DNA of 64,000 nt from Sphagnum compactum (lineage: Eukaryota > Bryophyta > Sphagnopsida > Sphagnales), in contig OZ234503.1 in assembly GCA_965153455.1 (NCBI GenBank), forward strand, positions 6,230,157-6,294,156. The letters run 5' to 3'. The position numbers were made by a program, and so were the translations under genes. Below the pieces are notes generated by a model, which worked only from the letters and a program-made list of their open reading frames with translations, ran no database searches and was not told the origin of the DNA. Numbering within the stretch: position 1 is the stretch's first letter; each line of letters begins with the position of its first letter. Below, piece after piece: positions 1 to 12,420 of the stretch.

Positions 1-2512
1 GATAAAGTAAGCTCTTTGACAACTTTCGTAATTCATTCAGGGAGTTCTTAATGCAATTGAAAAGTATATGTAACAACATGTTAAAGACAATCAATCCAAG
101 AAACAAAGATGAAATTAAGGGGGGAAAAAAAATGTCACAATAACTCAAATAATCCATAATAACCTAGTGCACTAGACAAAATGTGCATTAAAACTATATT
201 ATGACTTTTGAATATGTACTATTTTTACACACCCTTGGATAATGATAAATATATAATTTATAGTGGATAGATTTACCCATATAGTTTACTTATGGGTATA
301 CTTGGGTAAAGAATTACTTGATCAACGTTTGGAATATACCATCATGACATGAAGTGGCAATGTAAGGTGGTCAATTTTATTTTGAAAACAAAGACATGGT
401 TTGGAAGAATTGAATGAGGTTGGGAATTGAACATTAGAGTTAAAGAGGAAAAACACGGTGTGGGCAGGATTGACTACTAGACATTTGTTGCATATTGTAT
501 TAAGTATACACATATATGATAGTTGGAGGGTGTTTTTTCAAAATTTTCACCCCAATTCGTACGAAGCCTTTTTAGGAATTTATTACGCACCCTCACATCG
601 TATGTACTACTTTTAGAAATTCAAATACCCATAACTAGATCTAACCCAAGGGGAGATAATGGTAGGGTGTATCTACGAAAAAACCTAAATTCATAACATG
701 TTCAAATAGTTGGCAAAGTTTTCAATTAAGGTTATGATTTAAGTTTTGTGTTTTGTAACTTTTAGTATTGAGTTTGTGGTTTGTGAACTTGTATTTGTAG
801 ATGACCTTAAACTTTCATTCTTTTTTTTAGTAGTGCCACCACTTTTCTCCTTGCCAACGTTCATTCTAAACTTTATAAGTTTCTATTCAATGTGCCATAG
901 AAAACAAGTATGAAGATGAATGCAAACTACTAGCTAGTCGAGACAAATCAAACTTTTCAAGGAAACATGGAGCATGCATTTGTCATGAAAGTAAAAAACG
1001 GTATGTGGTCTTTAGTTTTCACATCTCTTATTTCTTCTTATGTGCATTTATGTTTACATGCAAGTTGGTGTTGTCCATCTTGCAAACTCTCAACTTGGTT
1101 TTTTTTTCAACCTTGTCACATGTCTAATGAGACAAGCATGTGAATTAGCACCTTCCCTTTATATCACCTTTCGTCAAGCCTTGATCTTTGACTATTTATT
1201 CACAATTGCAAGGTTCACTTTTATTATCCAATTTGTTTATATTCAAAAACACATTTGCAAAATAACAAAATTTGAAGAAAAAAAATTGGCATTTGTTATG
1301 ACCTATATATTGCATTGCCTTTCACTAAGTTATGAATTACAAATTTTGGAATTTTGAACTTTGATTATTAGCCTTGCTTTTGCACCTCATCATTGAAGCT
1401 TTTATTTTGAAGTGTGCTTACATGAAGCAATGCATGTGGGGAGAAATCTTCAAAAATGTAACCTATCACGTGTTCTATGTTTTGTTCCTTTTCATAAAGT
1501 TATCAACTCTAAACCTCAAACCTCTATCTCCAAAACCTTTAACTATTAGATTTAGTTTGTTATTGTAGAGTTCATGTCAACCCTAACTTTGAGCTTATAA
1601 CCAAGGTTGGGACAAGTTTTAAAAGAAATGGGTTGGGAATGAACTAAAGCATATAAGGCATTTAAACACATTCCCCTTGTGAAAAGGAAGTGTTTTACAA
1701 CTCCCAAATGCATTCTCACTTATGAGGTTTGACACAACAAAATGTCGCAAAAGTTTGGAACAAAGTTTGAAGGATCAAGCCTTGTTCAAATTAGACCTTT
1801 ATTTAATCTTTGAAATTTTTATATAGATATTTAAAGTGGGGTCACATTCCAAATTTGGAGATCTAAAACACAAATTATGACTAATTGAGTGATTAGGAAT
1901 GAAACTAATCATTTCATTTTTGACAAATAAAATGTCTAGAATAGAAAGTTTAAATCACCTTCAATTGTGGAGTGTGATGTGTTGTTGGAAAACTCTCTTC
2001 AAAGATACAACTTTTTTTAATAATATTTTTTAATCAAAATCCATATGAAAGATTTACGAACTTAGAATGTAATGAGACCATAATTTGACAATCTCAAAAC
2101 TCCGAATTGGGAACCCCAAGAATTTATGTCACTTTGATATAATTCTCACCATTGTTTACAAAATATGCTATAATGAACAAAATTATGTTTCTTCCCAAGT
2201 TTGAATTATGGTGAATCTATTTGATCAAGGACAAGAAAAAAACACTTGGAAAAATGAAGAGATTAACAAATAAGGAACTTGAGAATGTACAAGAATTCCC
2301 CAAATTTATTGTTTAAACAAGGCATGATGCAAGCTAGGCATGATATGATTTTAAAATACAAAGATCATAACTCATGTTGGCAAGATGAAAGGGTGGTGTC
2401 CTTTGGACCTCTTCTTGTAGTATCTTTAATGTTATTTCATCAAAAAAACCTTTATAGATTTATATTAAACAACCTTCTAGAGATATTTTTTTGAAAAAAA
2501 TCACATCACTAA

Positions 2513-2592
2513 AAACTTCCAAGCATATTATTCATGGATCTTTTTTTTAACTTCTATACAACTTCCAAGCATAATCTTTCAAGGATCTTTTT
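2513..2592. repeat. Two-copy tandem repeat, unit about 46 bp
   Basis: The phrase ACTTCCAAGCATA followed by a CA(A/T)GGATCTTTTT segment occurs twice in succession, starting near 2513 and 2559. The copies differ by a few substitutions and a T-run length change. It lies in AT-rich spacer and has no apparent coding role. Confidence 0.6.
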
Positions 2593-4379
2593 GGGAAAAC
2601 TTCTAACAATTTTCAATAGTATATGTTCTTTGGTTTTGGAATAGATGCACACATTTGTCGTGGTTCATGGTGTTCTTAATTTGTTTCATTGCAAGATTGC
2701 AAGTTGGGTATTATTATTCTAGGACGCCCTAACTTTTCAAAATCAACTTTGTGCTACAACCAACAAACTATGGAATTACAAAGGCATATACCTTTTCCAA
2801 GAACCTAGGCTATTTGTGAAGATGTGACATGAAAGTTTTATCCCCAATTGTCAATGGCTATGTTTTAAACCAAAGTCATGGACATGGGTTGCTTATGGAT
2901 GCCTTATAGTTGATCACATTGATTTATCAATAAACTTATGAAGAACTTTATTCTAGATTGTTTGTAATAGCATTATCTTGAAGGTATTGTAGATCATTAG
3001 TTCCAAAAATTCATCATCTACATGAAAAACCAAAAGTAGGAAGTTTCTCTACCCATATTTTTTACTTGCATTTGATAGGAAAAATGGTCATAACATGTTG
3101 GCCTTGATGTCTGGTTTGAGGTTTTAAAACATGTAGGTGGTCATCATTTATTTATGTTATGACAATGTTGTTTTGTTTATTAGATATGATGAAAAATTGT
3201 TGTTGCCTTTATTGATCAATGCATATAAGTTGTTGATGTGTAAATAACTTGATTAAAAAAATTGAAAATCTTTAATTTCAAGTGGATTTTGAAATTTTGT
3301 TTCATAATGTAGTGACAAATGTAAACACTTGCAAGGACCCTATGTCAAAAGAACTTGTTGGATTCCATCGGTGTCTTGTCAATGCACAAAATTACAAGTG
3401 TGCCTCACTTGGTGGTGCAAAAAGGAACACAAGTTTTGAAACATTGTTATATCAATGCAATAGATTCTTAGCATCTTGGCAACCCAAATCAAAACAATGA
3501 ATATTTTTTGGACATTCATCACAAACTTCTTGGGGAAAAAAAATAATGTAAAAATAATGAGAATTGGTCTATAATGTAATTTGTATCAAATGCCATTTTT
3601 TAGTTATTTCAACAAGTGTTAAAATTATATTTTATTATGATAGTATCAACATAAACATAATTATTTTAAAAAATGATATAAATTTTAAGTCTCCTTTAAT
3701 GGTAAAATTTTACATTTGTGTCATGAAAATTATATGACAAACCATTATTACTTTCATCATCATAATCATGGAATTAATAAGTCAAAACCATTGTTCATTA
3801 TGTTTATATATTTTCAACAAGCATTTTATCAACAATAGACTAATAAAATGAAAAATACACAACAATGATGTGAAAAGAACTTAATAAATAACATAAATAT
3901 GATGATTTATTATAGTCATATTGAATTTTTCCCCAAGGAAGTTTGTGATGTTGTTACAGTCTTGACTACATTTCATAGATGTCATTTTTTACAAACTAAC
4001 AATATGGGCAAGTTAATATTTTTGGACAAGATGTACCATTTGATCCACATATTGGTTATTCAAAACCTATTGAAAAGTTGCATCTATGTCTGTGTGAGGT
4101 AGAATAAAATTTGATCGAAGAGCTAATGGTTAAATTTGAAGACAAAGTTCAGCACAAAGATTTTTTGGATCTACACAATTCCCTTTAAGGGGCATTATGT
4201 TACATATGATATTTGTTATGTTTGGTTTCATGTGTAGGTGGTTGATGAACTTGATCATGCTCTTGGTAGGTTAAAGATGATGAAATGATGCATTTGTCAA
4301 GGTTTTGGGTTTTGGCAAACTCTTCCATGAGTTGAGATTATGGGGGAATTAACTATTTACATTTTCAAGTTTTCAAAGT

Positions 4380-5090
4380 GGAAAAAATTGTGTGTTGTAT
4401 TATGTGTCACTTGTTTGTTTATGTCTAATTTTTGTGTGTTTTAGTGGACCATGCTTGGGGGTTTACTATGTTTTTTTAATGTCTTGTGGGTGTCTTGTGT
4501 CTATTGTGTAGTTTCAATGTGTCAAGTGATTGTGTGTGTTTTTTATGTGTTTTATTAGTAATTTAGTAATGTCCTTGTCTCTTCTATATGTATGTGTGTT
4601 TTTTTGTGTTGTAAATCTTATGTCTTGTTTTGGTTTGATGTGTCATATATAGTTCTTTTGTTTATTTGTGGGACTTATGTTTTATGTCTTCAATATTCTA
4701 TAGCTAATCTGGTTGTCTTTGTCAAGTGTGTGATGTGAACTATCCAATTAAGTCATAATACTTGTTAGTCTTAATTTGGGTTTGTGCAACTAAGTGTGTT
4801 TTAACTTGAAATCAATCCAAGTGTGAACAAGGTTCAAGTTATTTCATGTTTGAGATATAATATTTTTGTGTGTGTTTTCAAATTATTTTTGGTTGTCACA
4901 TTTTGTGTGTTTTGCATTGTGTATTGTGTGTGTGGTGTGTTGGGTCTTATTTTTGTTTGTTGTATGATTTTTGGGTCTCTTACAAGTCTCATATGTTTTA
5001 TGTCTTAAGCATGTTTGTTATATGTTGTGTGACTCATTTTTCATATGTCTTATGTCTTGTGTGTTTTTGTGTCTTGTGTTTTCTATCAAC
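4380..5090. repeat. T/G-rich low-complexity tract
   Basis: About 700 bases of the plus strand are dominated by T and G, with recurring words such as TGTGTGTTTT, GTCTTGTGT and TTATGT. Three overlapping short ORFs here are all artefacts of this composition (Cys, Val, Phe and Leu runs). It may be a decayed microsatellite or simple-sequence expansion. Confidence 0.6.
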
Positions 5091-6530
5091 TTTAAGGGAT
5101 ATGAATCAAAGGTCATATGGAAGATGGAACAAAAAAGGAGTTGTATAGAACCTAGAACCATCAAAATTGACAAAATATCTTGATTTTGAATAACCATTCA
5201 GGTTAGCGTTTTAGTTAAGAATACAATTTGTGTAATTGCAAAAGTTCCATCATGACCATCACCTCTTTGAGGTCGCTTGTTATTTGTTAATTTGTGTTTT
5301 ATCATCAATTTTTGAAAATTTGTAAAAATGTTTCACTTTCAAAATCCAAAGAATTGGGCTTTGTATTTTGTCAAAGATTCAAACTTCAATACTTGAAAGG
5401 GTGTTTGTCAAATAACCTATCAAAATAACATGAATATACCCATTCAAATATTTGATATGTAGAACCTAGCGATGTACTTGGTTGTATCACATATCCAAAC
5501 CCCCACCACCGCCTCATACTTGCCCAACACTAGGTTTGTTAAACCCAAACTTGAATGGTTCTTTAAAAATGAAAAAAAAAAACACCTAGACTCAATTTTT
5601 TTAAAAATCAAATAGTCACCTCACATTGGACACAAATATATTTTCCCCTTTTTATTAATGATATTAAAAAAGGGGTACAACTATTTTTTAAGTTTTACAA
5701 AAAGCTTATCGACATTTTTAGAGTTCACATACAATTGTTGGTTCAAATGAGGGTTTTTTCTTTCAATCGAATTCTAAGGAAAAGTTAGTTTTAAACCTGG
5801 AAGCAAAAGATGTTATGAATGTAAAGTGTTTCCTTTGTTCTTTTGAATTTTCTGATGTTGCATCAATTGCAACCAGCCCAAGAAATGACGACATGATTTT
5901 AGAACCAGTCCAAAAAGTGATAAATTTTTTTTTCAAATGCCCCTAAAATGAAAATCCAAGTTGAAATGTGCCAAGAAATTTTTTGAATTGTTAATTTTCC
6001 AAATTTTTGGAAAATTATTTTTTTCAAAAAAAAAGGCAATGTATGACCAGATTCTTTTTATTTTTTACACTTGTGTGAAATTTCACAACCACAAAAATGG
6101 CTGATGTACCACGGAAAGTGGTGTAGCGATACTTCCTATTTCCTTTTTGTTTGAAGAAGTTGTTCAACAGGTTTCATATCTTGTTCAACCCTGAAACAAG
6201 CATATCTTTTAGAGGTCAACTCATAGTACAATTGGATAAGTTGTATGCCAAATATTTTAAAATGCCCTTGCCGATGTATCAGATAGAAAAGGTAGCCAAT
6301 TTACAAGTAAACTAACCAAAATTAAGTGTCGTTCACTGGCCCACTCTCAAATATATCTGCAACCCATGCCACTCTTGTCCTTCACCTAATTGGCTCCATG
6401 TTGCTTTTGGGTTAAAGAACTCCCTCCCTTTCCCCCAAGAGGTGGTTACTTGCATCCCCCAACCCCTCCCTCGCTCTCTGCCCCCGATTTGACATGCATT
6501 TCCCTCACCAACATGCCAGCCATTTGGAGC

Positions 6531-6921
6531 TTAGAGCATCTCCATCGGTGCTCACTATGTGACCCTGCGAAAATATTTTTCTCATTCAAGTTTTGGTTAT
6601 GAACTCTTTTGCAACCCCACCAATATAATTCAAACTGGGACAGCAGCAAATAGGTGGGGGGGTACTAATAGCAAACCACCTGGACCAATCATTATGAATG
6701 AGCCAATCAGAAACACTGAGTATCTATCAGTTAGATCTTATTTATTACACTCTTTTCTGCAGGTGCAACACCGTTGCTGCGCCTTTTACCAGCCACGGCA
6801 ACCGTGTGCAATTATGCTGAGCCAAAACCAATTTCCTGAGCCAAACCGGCATATTGTGGATTTTGTTCATCCAATTGTACTGTGCAGGATCACATACTGA
6901 GCAACTCTGGACATGCTCTTA
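6531..6921. mobile_element. PIF/Harbinger (Tourist-like) MITE with TTA target duplications
   Basis: The element runs 6534-6918 and is flanked by TTA at 6531-6533 and TTA at 6919-6921. The left end reads GAGCATCTCCATCGG then TGCTCACTATGTGACC. The reverse complement of the right end reads GAGCATGTCCAGAG then TTGCTCAGTATGTGATCC, so the TIRs are about 32 bp and imperfect. A 3-bp TTA duplication and ends starting GAGCATCTCC are typical of plant Tourist-like MITEs (family knowledge). The element is about 385 bp, more GC-rich than its surroundings, and encodes no transposase; ORFs inside it are not believed to be genes. Confidence 0.85.
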
Positions 6922-7397
6922 TGACTGCAATTTACATGGCTGAAAAATAAACTTTTTTTTTCTTTGACTTGTTGCATGGTGCATCAATTTGAAATTCCGA
7001 AAAAACCGTTGTTTTTGGCTTATCAGGCGAGGGGTTAAAGATTCATCTTTAAAGTGGTGTGCCATGGAACCTTATAGAGGCAAGCATAGAACTCTGTTTT
7101 TACCTATAATAAAAAATTATTATTTCCAAGAAAAATTTCACTCACCTTGGCTAGTTTATGCTCTATTTGATGTCGAAAACGTTTACCGATTTCAGTCTTT
7201 GAAATGGCAACAACAACATGATTTCATCATCACATCACACTTTACAGGTAAATAAGCCAACAACTATCCCCACCCAAATTATTATAATCATGATGCCAAA
7301 ACAAAAAAAAGGCTAGACTCCTCCATTCACAATTGTGGTTTGATTTTAGGCTAGCCATTATAACCAATTATGTGTTGTACTATGGATAGGGCCCATC

Positions 7398-7460
7398 CCA
7401 CCAACGAACGCGGCATGCCATGCCTCCTCAGTGGATGCCGCCATTCGCTCGCTTTGGTGG
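7398..7460. repeat. GC-rich imperfect inverted repeat
   Basis: The left side CCACCAACGAACGCGGCAT pairs imperfectly with the right side, whose reverse complement begins CCACCAAAGCGAGCG and ends GGCGGCAT. The high GC and CpG content contrasts with the flanking AT-rich DNA. It may be the core of a decayed MITE; no clear target duplication was found. Confidence 0.5.
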
Positions 7461-9273
7461 TAATGGATCGTGCCAAGGCCTATTCAAGAGTGTAAAAATG
7501 GTTTTTTCCTCAAATTTTATTCACTATCTCGAGTGTGATTTTGTGCCATCAATTCACATTACAAGTGAACCTGACCAAACCCAAGAGTGAAACCACCCAA
7601 TGGCTGCCTGTCCCAACTATGCAATTTTCAATGACAAAAGATCAAAATTCAATATTTGTATTACAATTTGGGTCTAAAAATTGCAAAATCCATTTCTATA
7701 AAATCTTTTATCCATCACTTCACCAAAACCTCACATTCATGACTCAAATATTTTGCCACTATATCCTAAATTTAATCATGCACTCATGAAAAAACATGTA
7801 CTTGTACACATTTAATTAATATTAAACGTGATTAGTTCAACATGATTAGGATATATCACAATTTCAGTCACCATAATCCTAATTCATACTACATGCATAG
7901 TGTATGTCTTGAATCTTTAATGTTATATTCAAAAGCAAACCAAAAAGGTATGTAAAATCAATTATAATGAAAATGAGAAAAAAAAAACTCCACTTTGTGG
8001 AAGTAAAACTATAAAATCTCAATTAATAATTATTTTGTGAAATCAAAATATAAATTGAAAATGTGGGGTGCACTCATGACTAAAGCAAGGCAAACGAAGA
8101 AAGAAAATCATGGGGAATTAAATCGTGCACATTTTTAGATTAGAGAATGAATTATTTATTTTCCAAATAAGAAGATTATAGATTCCATCTTTTAAAAAAC
8201 CAGAAAAATAAAAAGGTTTTGTTGAAAACTTATTAGTTTTTTGGTCATTACCAAAAAAAATAAAAATCTAATTGAAATATTTTATCTAAGTTTATGGCCC
8301 ACATATATAAAATAAATGTAATGTTATAATGTCATTATGAAATGTGCATAATTACATTCTTTTACTAGAACCCTGTGACCAAGAAAAAAATTCTGGATAT
8401 ATGGAATGTACTCTAATAATTATATATATATATATTTAAGTTTTAATTTAAGCTTCACTTTGAAAATGTGAGAAAAAAGGTATCAATCATGTTAAGAGGA
8501 AATGAAGGTTTATGAATTTAATAATATCCCCTTGTTCCCCCTCCCTCCTTCCTTTTTATCTCCTTTGTATGTTCCCATACAGTTCCCAATAATTCATGAT
8601 TATTTATGTCAATCTCAAGTTTGAAAAGGCACATGTTATTATGCCTTTTCGATCATGTTTATTTATTTATTTATTTAAAGAATTGAAATAATATTTTTTT
8701 AATTACAACATTACATACAGACAAAATGAACTGCTTGAAGCCATGATAAACTCTAGATGAATGTAAGAATAATAGTGTGTGAAATCCAATCCAAATATAC
8801 ATATGTTTATACTCATGTGATGAGATAATTTGGGGTGGTTGGATGGTCAAGGAGGTGAGGAGTTCAATAATCAATTACCTCCAATGACATTGATCTACAT
8901 GACTAATTAGTCAAATTGGGCGTTTGTGACTTACATAATTATAGTTGAATCGGACTCATCACATTAAGCATGGCATATACAATTGTGTACATGGGGCAAT
9001 CATACAAACTAATTAAGATTTTTAAATATATAATTAAATTTTTTTTCCCAATGCAACCAATATGGTTTGAAGGCTTCCCAACAATAAATACATAGTGCAC
9101 AGCAGGGATGGCCATGGTTGCGAAATCTCAAAGTGACAAATAAAACAAGGGGTGTGTCACACCGTGGTCTCACCATTTAAATTAAAAGTATCTTAAGGCA
9201 AAAGAAGAATTATGTAAACTCAAAATATTTCACCATGCAAAAATATAATCTTCAAAGAAATCCTCTAAAAGAA

Positions 9274-9440
9274 ACCAAAATCCCTCAAGATATTATAACT
9301 CTATGATAACTAATATCTCAAGTTTGAACACAAGCCAAAATATCATCTTTCAAAAATCCTCATATATATATAAAAAAGACCTATTATTATTACCTAGGGG
9401 CCAAAATCCCTTAAGCTACTATACTCTATGATGAATCTAA
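9274..9440. repeat. Diverged direct repeat, about 126 bp apart
   Basis: The segment CCAAAATCCCTCAAG then ATATTATAACTCTATGAT at 9274-9314 recurs as CCAAAATCCCTTAAG then CTACTATACTCTATGAT near 9401-9435. It is non-coding; origin unknown. Confidence 0.5.
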
Positions 9441-12289
9441 ACACAATATCCTAATAATAATATGCTTGCCTTGGTAGGCAAGGCCAACAAACAAACTACC
9501 TCAAACTACCTTCCTTAATAGATAGATGTACTTTTTTTTCCAAGGTCAATGTTGGATGTCAATTGTATTTTTCACCAAACTAGGGCCTTTGTTGATGATG
9601 CCTTATTCGCCCTCCAAGTGATGAATAATTTTACCGTATGAGTCATTGAAAACTAAATTATTGTGGATGGCGGGGCTTGTCCAAGTGGTTACGGTTGAAA
9701 TTACGAATTAGAGTCCAACCCAACTACACTAATAGTTGTTAGGGATTTTCCCTTTTAGACCAATTAATTTGTCATGTTGAATCTATCGTTCAACATGAGC
9801 CTTGCCAATTTTGAAACAAATTTCAACACCAAAGGAATGGGCAAGGTTTGCCCCAATTTTGACCCCTAGTTCACCCATGAGCCTTACTATGTTTGGCCAC
9901 ATTTTTGCTAGGAATCAAAATTGCTCAAACCCCACCCACTAAGCCTAAAACAGGAGAAAGTGCCTCACTAGTCATTCTCTACCACTTGGGTTGATGATAA
10001 TAAACTACAAGCCTAGTCCTATCAAACATGATATTTTGTAAAAATCCGCATAAGAAAAGTTTCATGAGCAACACCTTTTTTTTCGGGGAAATCTCTAGAT
10101 TTATAAATTCGTGTTAGTAGTATTGCCAAAAAATTCGTGTGGGCAAAAGTTTAGTCATCCAATTTGCAAACAATTGGAAAATCACAACCAAAGTGGTTTA
10201 ACATAATGTTCGTTAGGTTCTTGATTTTAGGGAGGTTTAGTCTTTGGTTCTAGGTTAGGTTCTAGGATATCCAGACCAAAAGTTTTGCATTTTGTTGGAA
10301 TCATCATTGGAACATGAACAACTAGCTTTTTCTTTAAAATGATCTAGAACTTGAACCGGGGGTGTTGTCTCATTTTAAATAGGTTCAAGTTCTTTAGGTA
10401 GATACTCTTCAAATAAAAGCTTGACCCCTACTTATTATGCAAGTAATTAGTTTCAATTGGTTATACATAATAAATATTGCATAATCTCTATCTTGGATTG
10501 TGTGAATTCGTTGAACACAATAATACTACATAAGAAAATTTAGGTTTAGTTGGGTGTAATGGAGATGGAATTGGGTTTAATCTTCAATTGGACTAGGTTC
10601 CAATTTTGTTAACAAAAGATTAGAATTGGAAGTTTAGAATCCAAAGACTTGGTTTCAAGACCAGGTTAGAGGTTCCATCTAAATTGTTTTTTAAATTCAC
10701 AACTAAAGCTAGAGATTCATTTTTAAATCAAGAATTGAACAACACTGGTAAATACTACTAGCATTGGGAGGTTCTGATTTTTTGGAAACTAAAAATTAAT
10801 GGGTAATGGCACATGATCTATGTACACTTTTAATTGGTGGTTTTCAAAAATCATAGAATTGGTTTTGACTTTTAGTTCTGGGGTTGAAAGATTTGGATCA
10901 AAGAACAAGTACCTTGATCCATTGATTTTTGGCCAAATTCATGAAAATTACCAATTCATTGAAAATACTCAAAAACATAGGACTAGATTTAAAATTTTCT
11001 TTTTTTTGACAATACTAAGGATAAAAGTTGAAGGTTTGGAACAATGGTGGCAAGTTTGAAGTGTCAAACTCAGATTACATGTTCTTTTCAAGAAGGAAGA
11101 ATTGAACAACATTGGTTCTAAGATTTTAAAAACTCTCAAAAAATTAGAACCAAAGTTTCTTAACAAATCAACAAACTACCCAACATTGATTAAAACATTG
11201 AAATTACAAATCATGAGACTAAACTTGGCCATTTTTTCAATTGCATGAAAAAATCATTTCTCAAACATTTAATATGAACTAGTAGGTAACAAATTGAACA
11301 CACATGAACCACATGCAAGGTGGTGGTGTAGCAACTGTAGGAAAAAAATTTTGACAACAATGTTGGTGAATTTTCTATTAAAAAAAACTAAAATGAGAGG
11401 TTATTAACAAAATTGAAAAATCACACAAAACTAGTTGACACTTGACATTAAACTTTGTGGGGGCATGCATGGTTGATTGTAACCAAAAAGGAAGGAAATA
11501 TTCAAGTATTCAATTATGCAAACCTTATTGACTCTATCTCTCCCCCTTTTAACTCTTCAACTTTATGCAACTAAATTTGGTAGTAATTGAGGTTAATTCT
11601 CATGACAATAAGAAACATAGGTTAGTTTTAAATGAAAGATAATGGTTATGATGATACCATGTAAGAAGACTTAACTTCACTTGTTGAACTACTACAATTA
11701 GTGTATTACATTGTTGTACACACCCAATACACATGAATCGAGTTCAAAGTTCCTTTGCCAAGAAACACTCACTAGAGAAGACACAACAACATTATTCTAT
11801 GAAATTTTGTGAACATCCATAGTGTTCATTCTTAAATGAAGATGACATTCTTGGATCAAATTTTAACACATATCATATTTGGTTCACTTTATCTTCCCGA
11901 CCTTTTCTTCAAGAGCATGCCACTTGGATAATTTTAATCCACTTTACACAATTGACATATATATTTTTCTTTTGACATATAGTTTTTTTGCTACTATTAA
12001 TAAACCTACATTGTATGGGGCAATTGAAGAGCATATTACAAATTCACTTGATACCTATTCTTAGGGTAAGTTGATACCTTTCCTTCACTCCACAATCCCC
12101 CAATCCATACTTGACATTTGAACACCCAAACCCATTCCTTTTTTTAGGATTTGAAATGACTCAAACACAAATATGTAATGAACAACTAAAAACCCAATCA
12201 TGATACTACCAATGACCAACTTTTGAAGCCCAAAGATTATGTCATGTGAATGAGAGCACAATTAAATGGATAGTTTAAATCGTCGCAAT

Positions 12290-12420
12290 TGTAGTTTTTG
12301 GGATTATAGATGAATTTAAAATGTAACCCCATATCAAACATTTACATTGTCAATTTTTTAATTATCCATGTTGTAATTATGGGAATCATATTAAAAATTG
12401 TGGATGATTTCTAAGAAAAA
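12290..12420 (+). repeat. Dispersed repeat, copy 1 (partner near 52877-53000)
   Basis: The segment containing TAGTTTTTGGGATTATAGAT and then GAATTTAAAATGTAA, followed by an ACATTG...GTCAAT and AATTATCCAT series, has a diverged same-strand counterpart near 52877-53000. The matching words occur in the same order, which points to an old dispersed repeat rather than chance AT similarity. Confidence 0.55.

Larger units (their letters stand above)
1..6530. other. AT-rich intergenic DNA, no supported gene
   Basis: No ORF here has coding character. The longest (about 105 codons at 1040-1357) is rich in Phe, Ile and Leu as expected of random AT-rich DNA, and has no recognisable domain or splice partners. 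The interval holds a short tandem duplication near 2513-2592 and a T/G-rich low-complexity tract at about 4380-5090, listed separately. The last 200 bases become more GC-rich, leading into the MITE that begins at 6531. Confidence 0.7.

Noticed and set aside
1040-1357. 105-codon plus-strand ORF
   Set aside because: Phe/Ile/Leu-rich translation as expected of AT-rich DNA, with no splice or domain support.
6559-6900. 113-codon plus-strand ORF
   Set aside because: It lies entirely inside the Tourist-like MITE, and such elements do not encode proteins.
9668-9740. tRNA-like sequence with TGTCCAAGTGG box A
   Set aside because: The B box is poor and no cloverleaf with paired acceptor stem could be drawn, so no tRNA gene is claimed.
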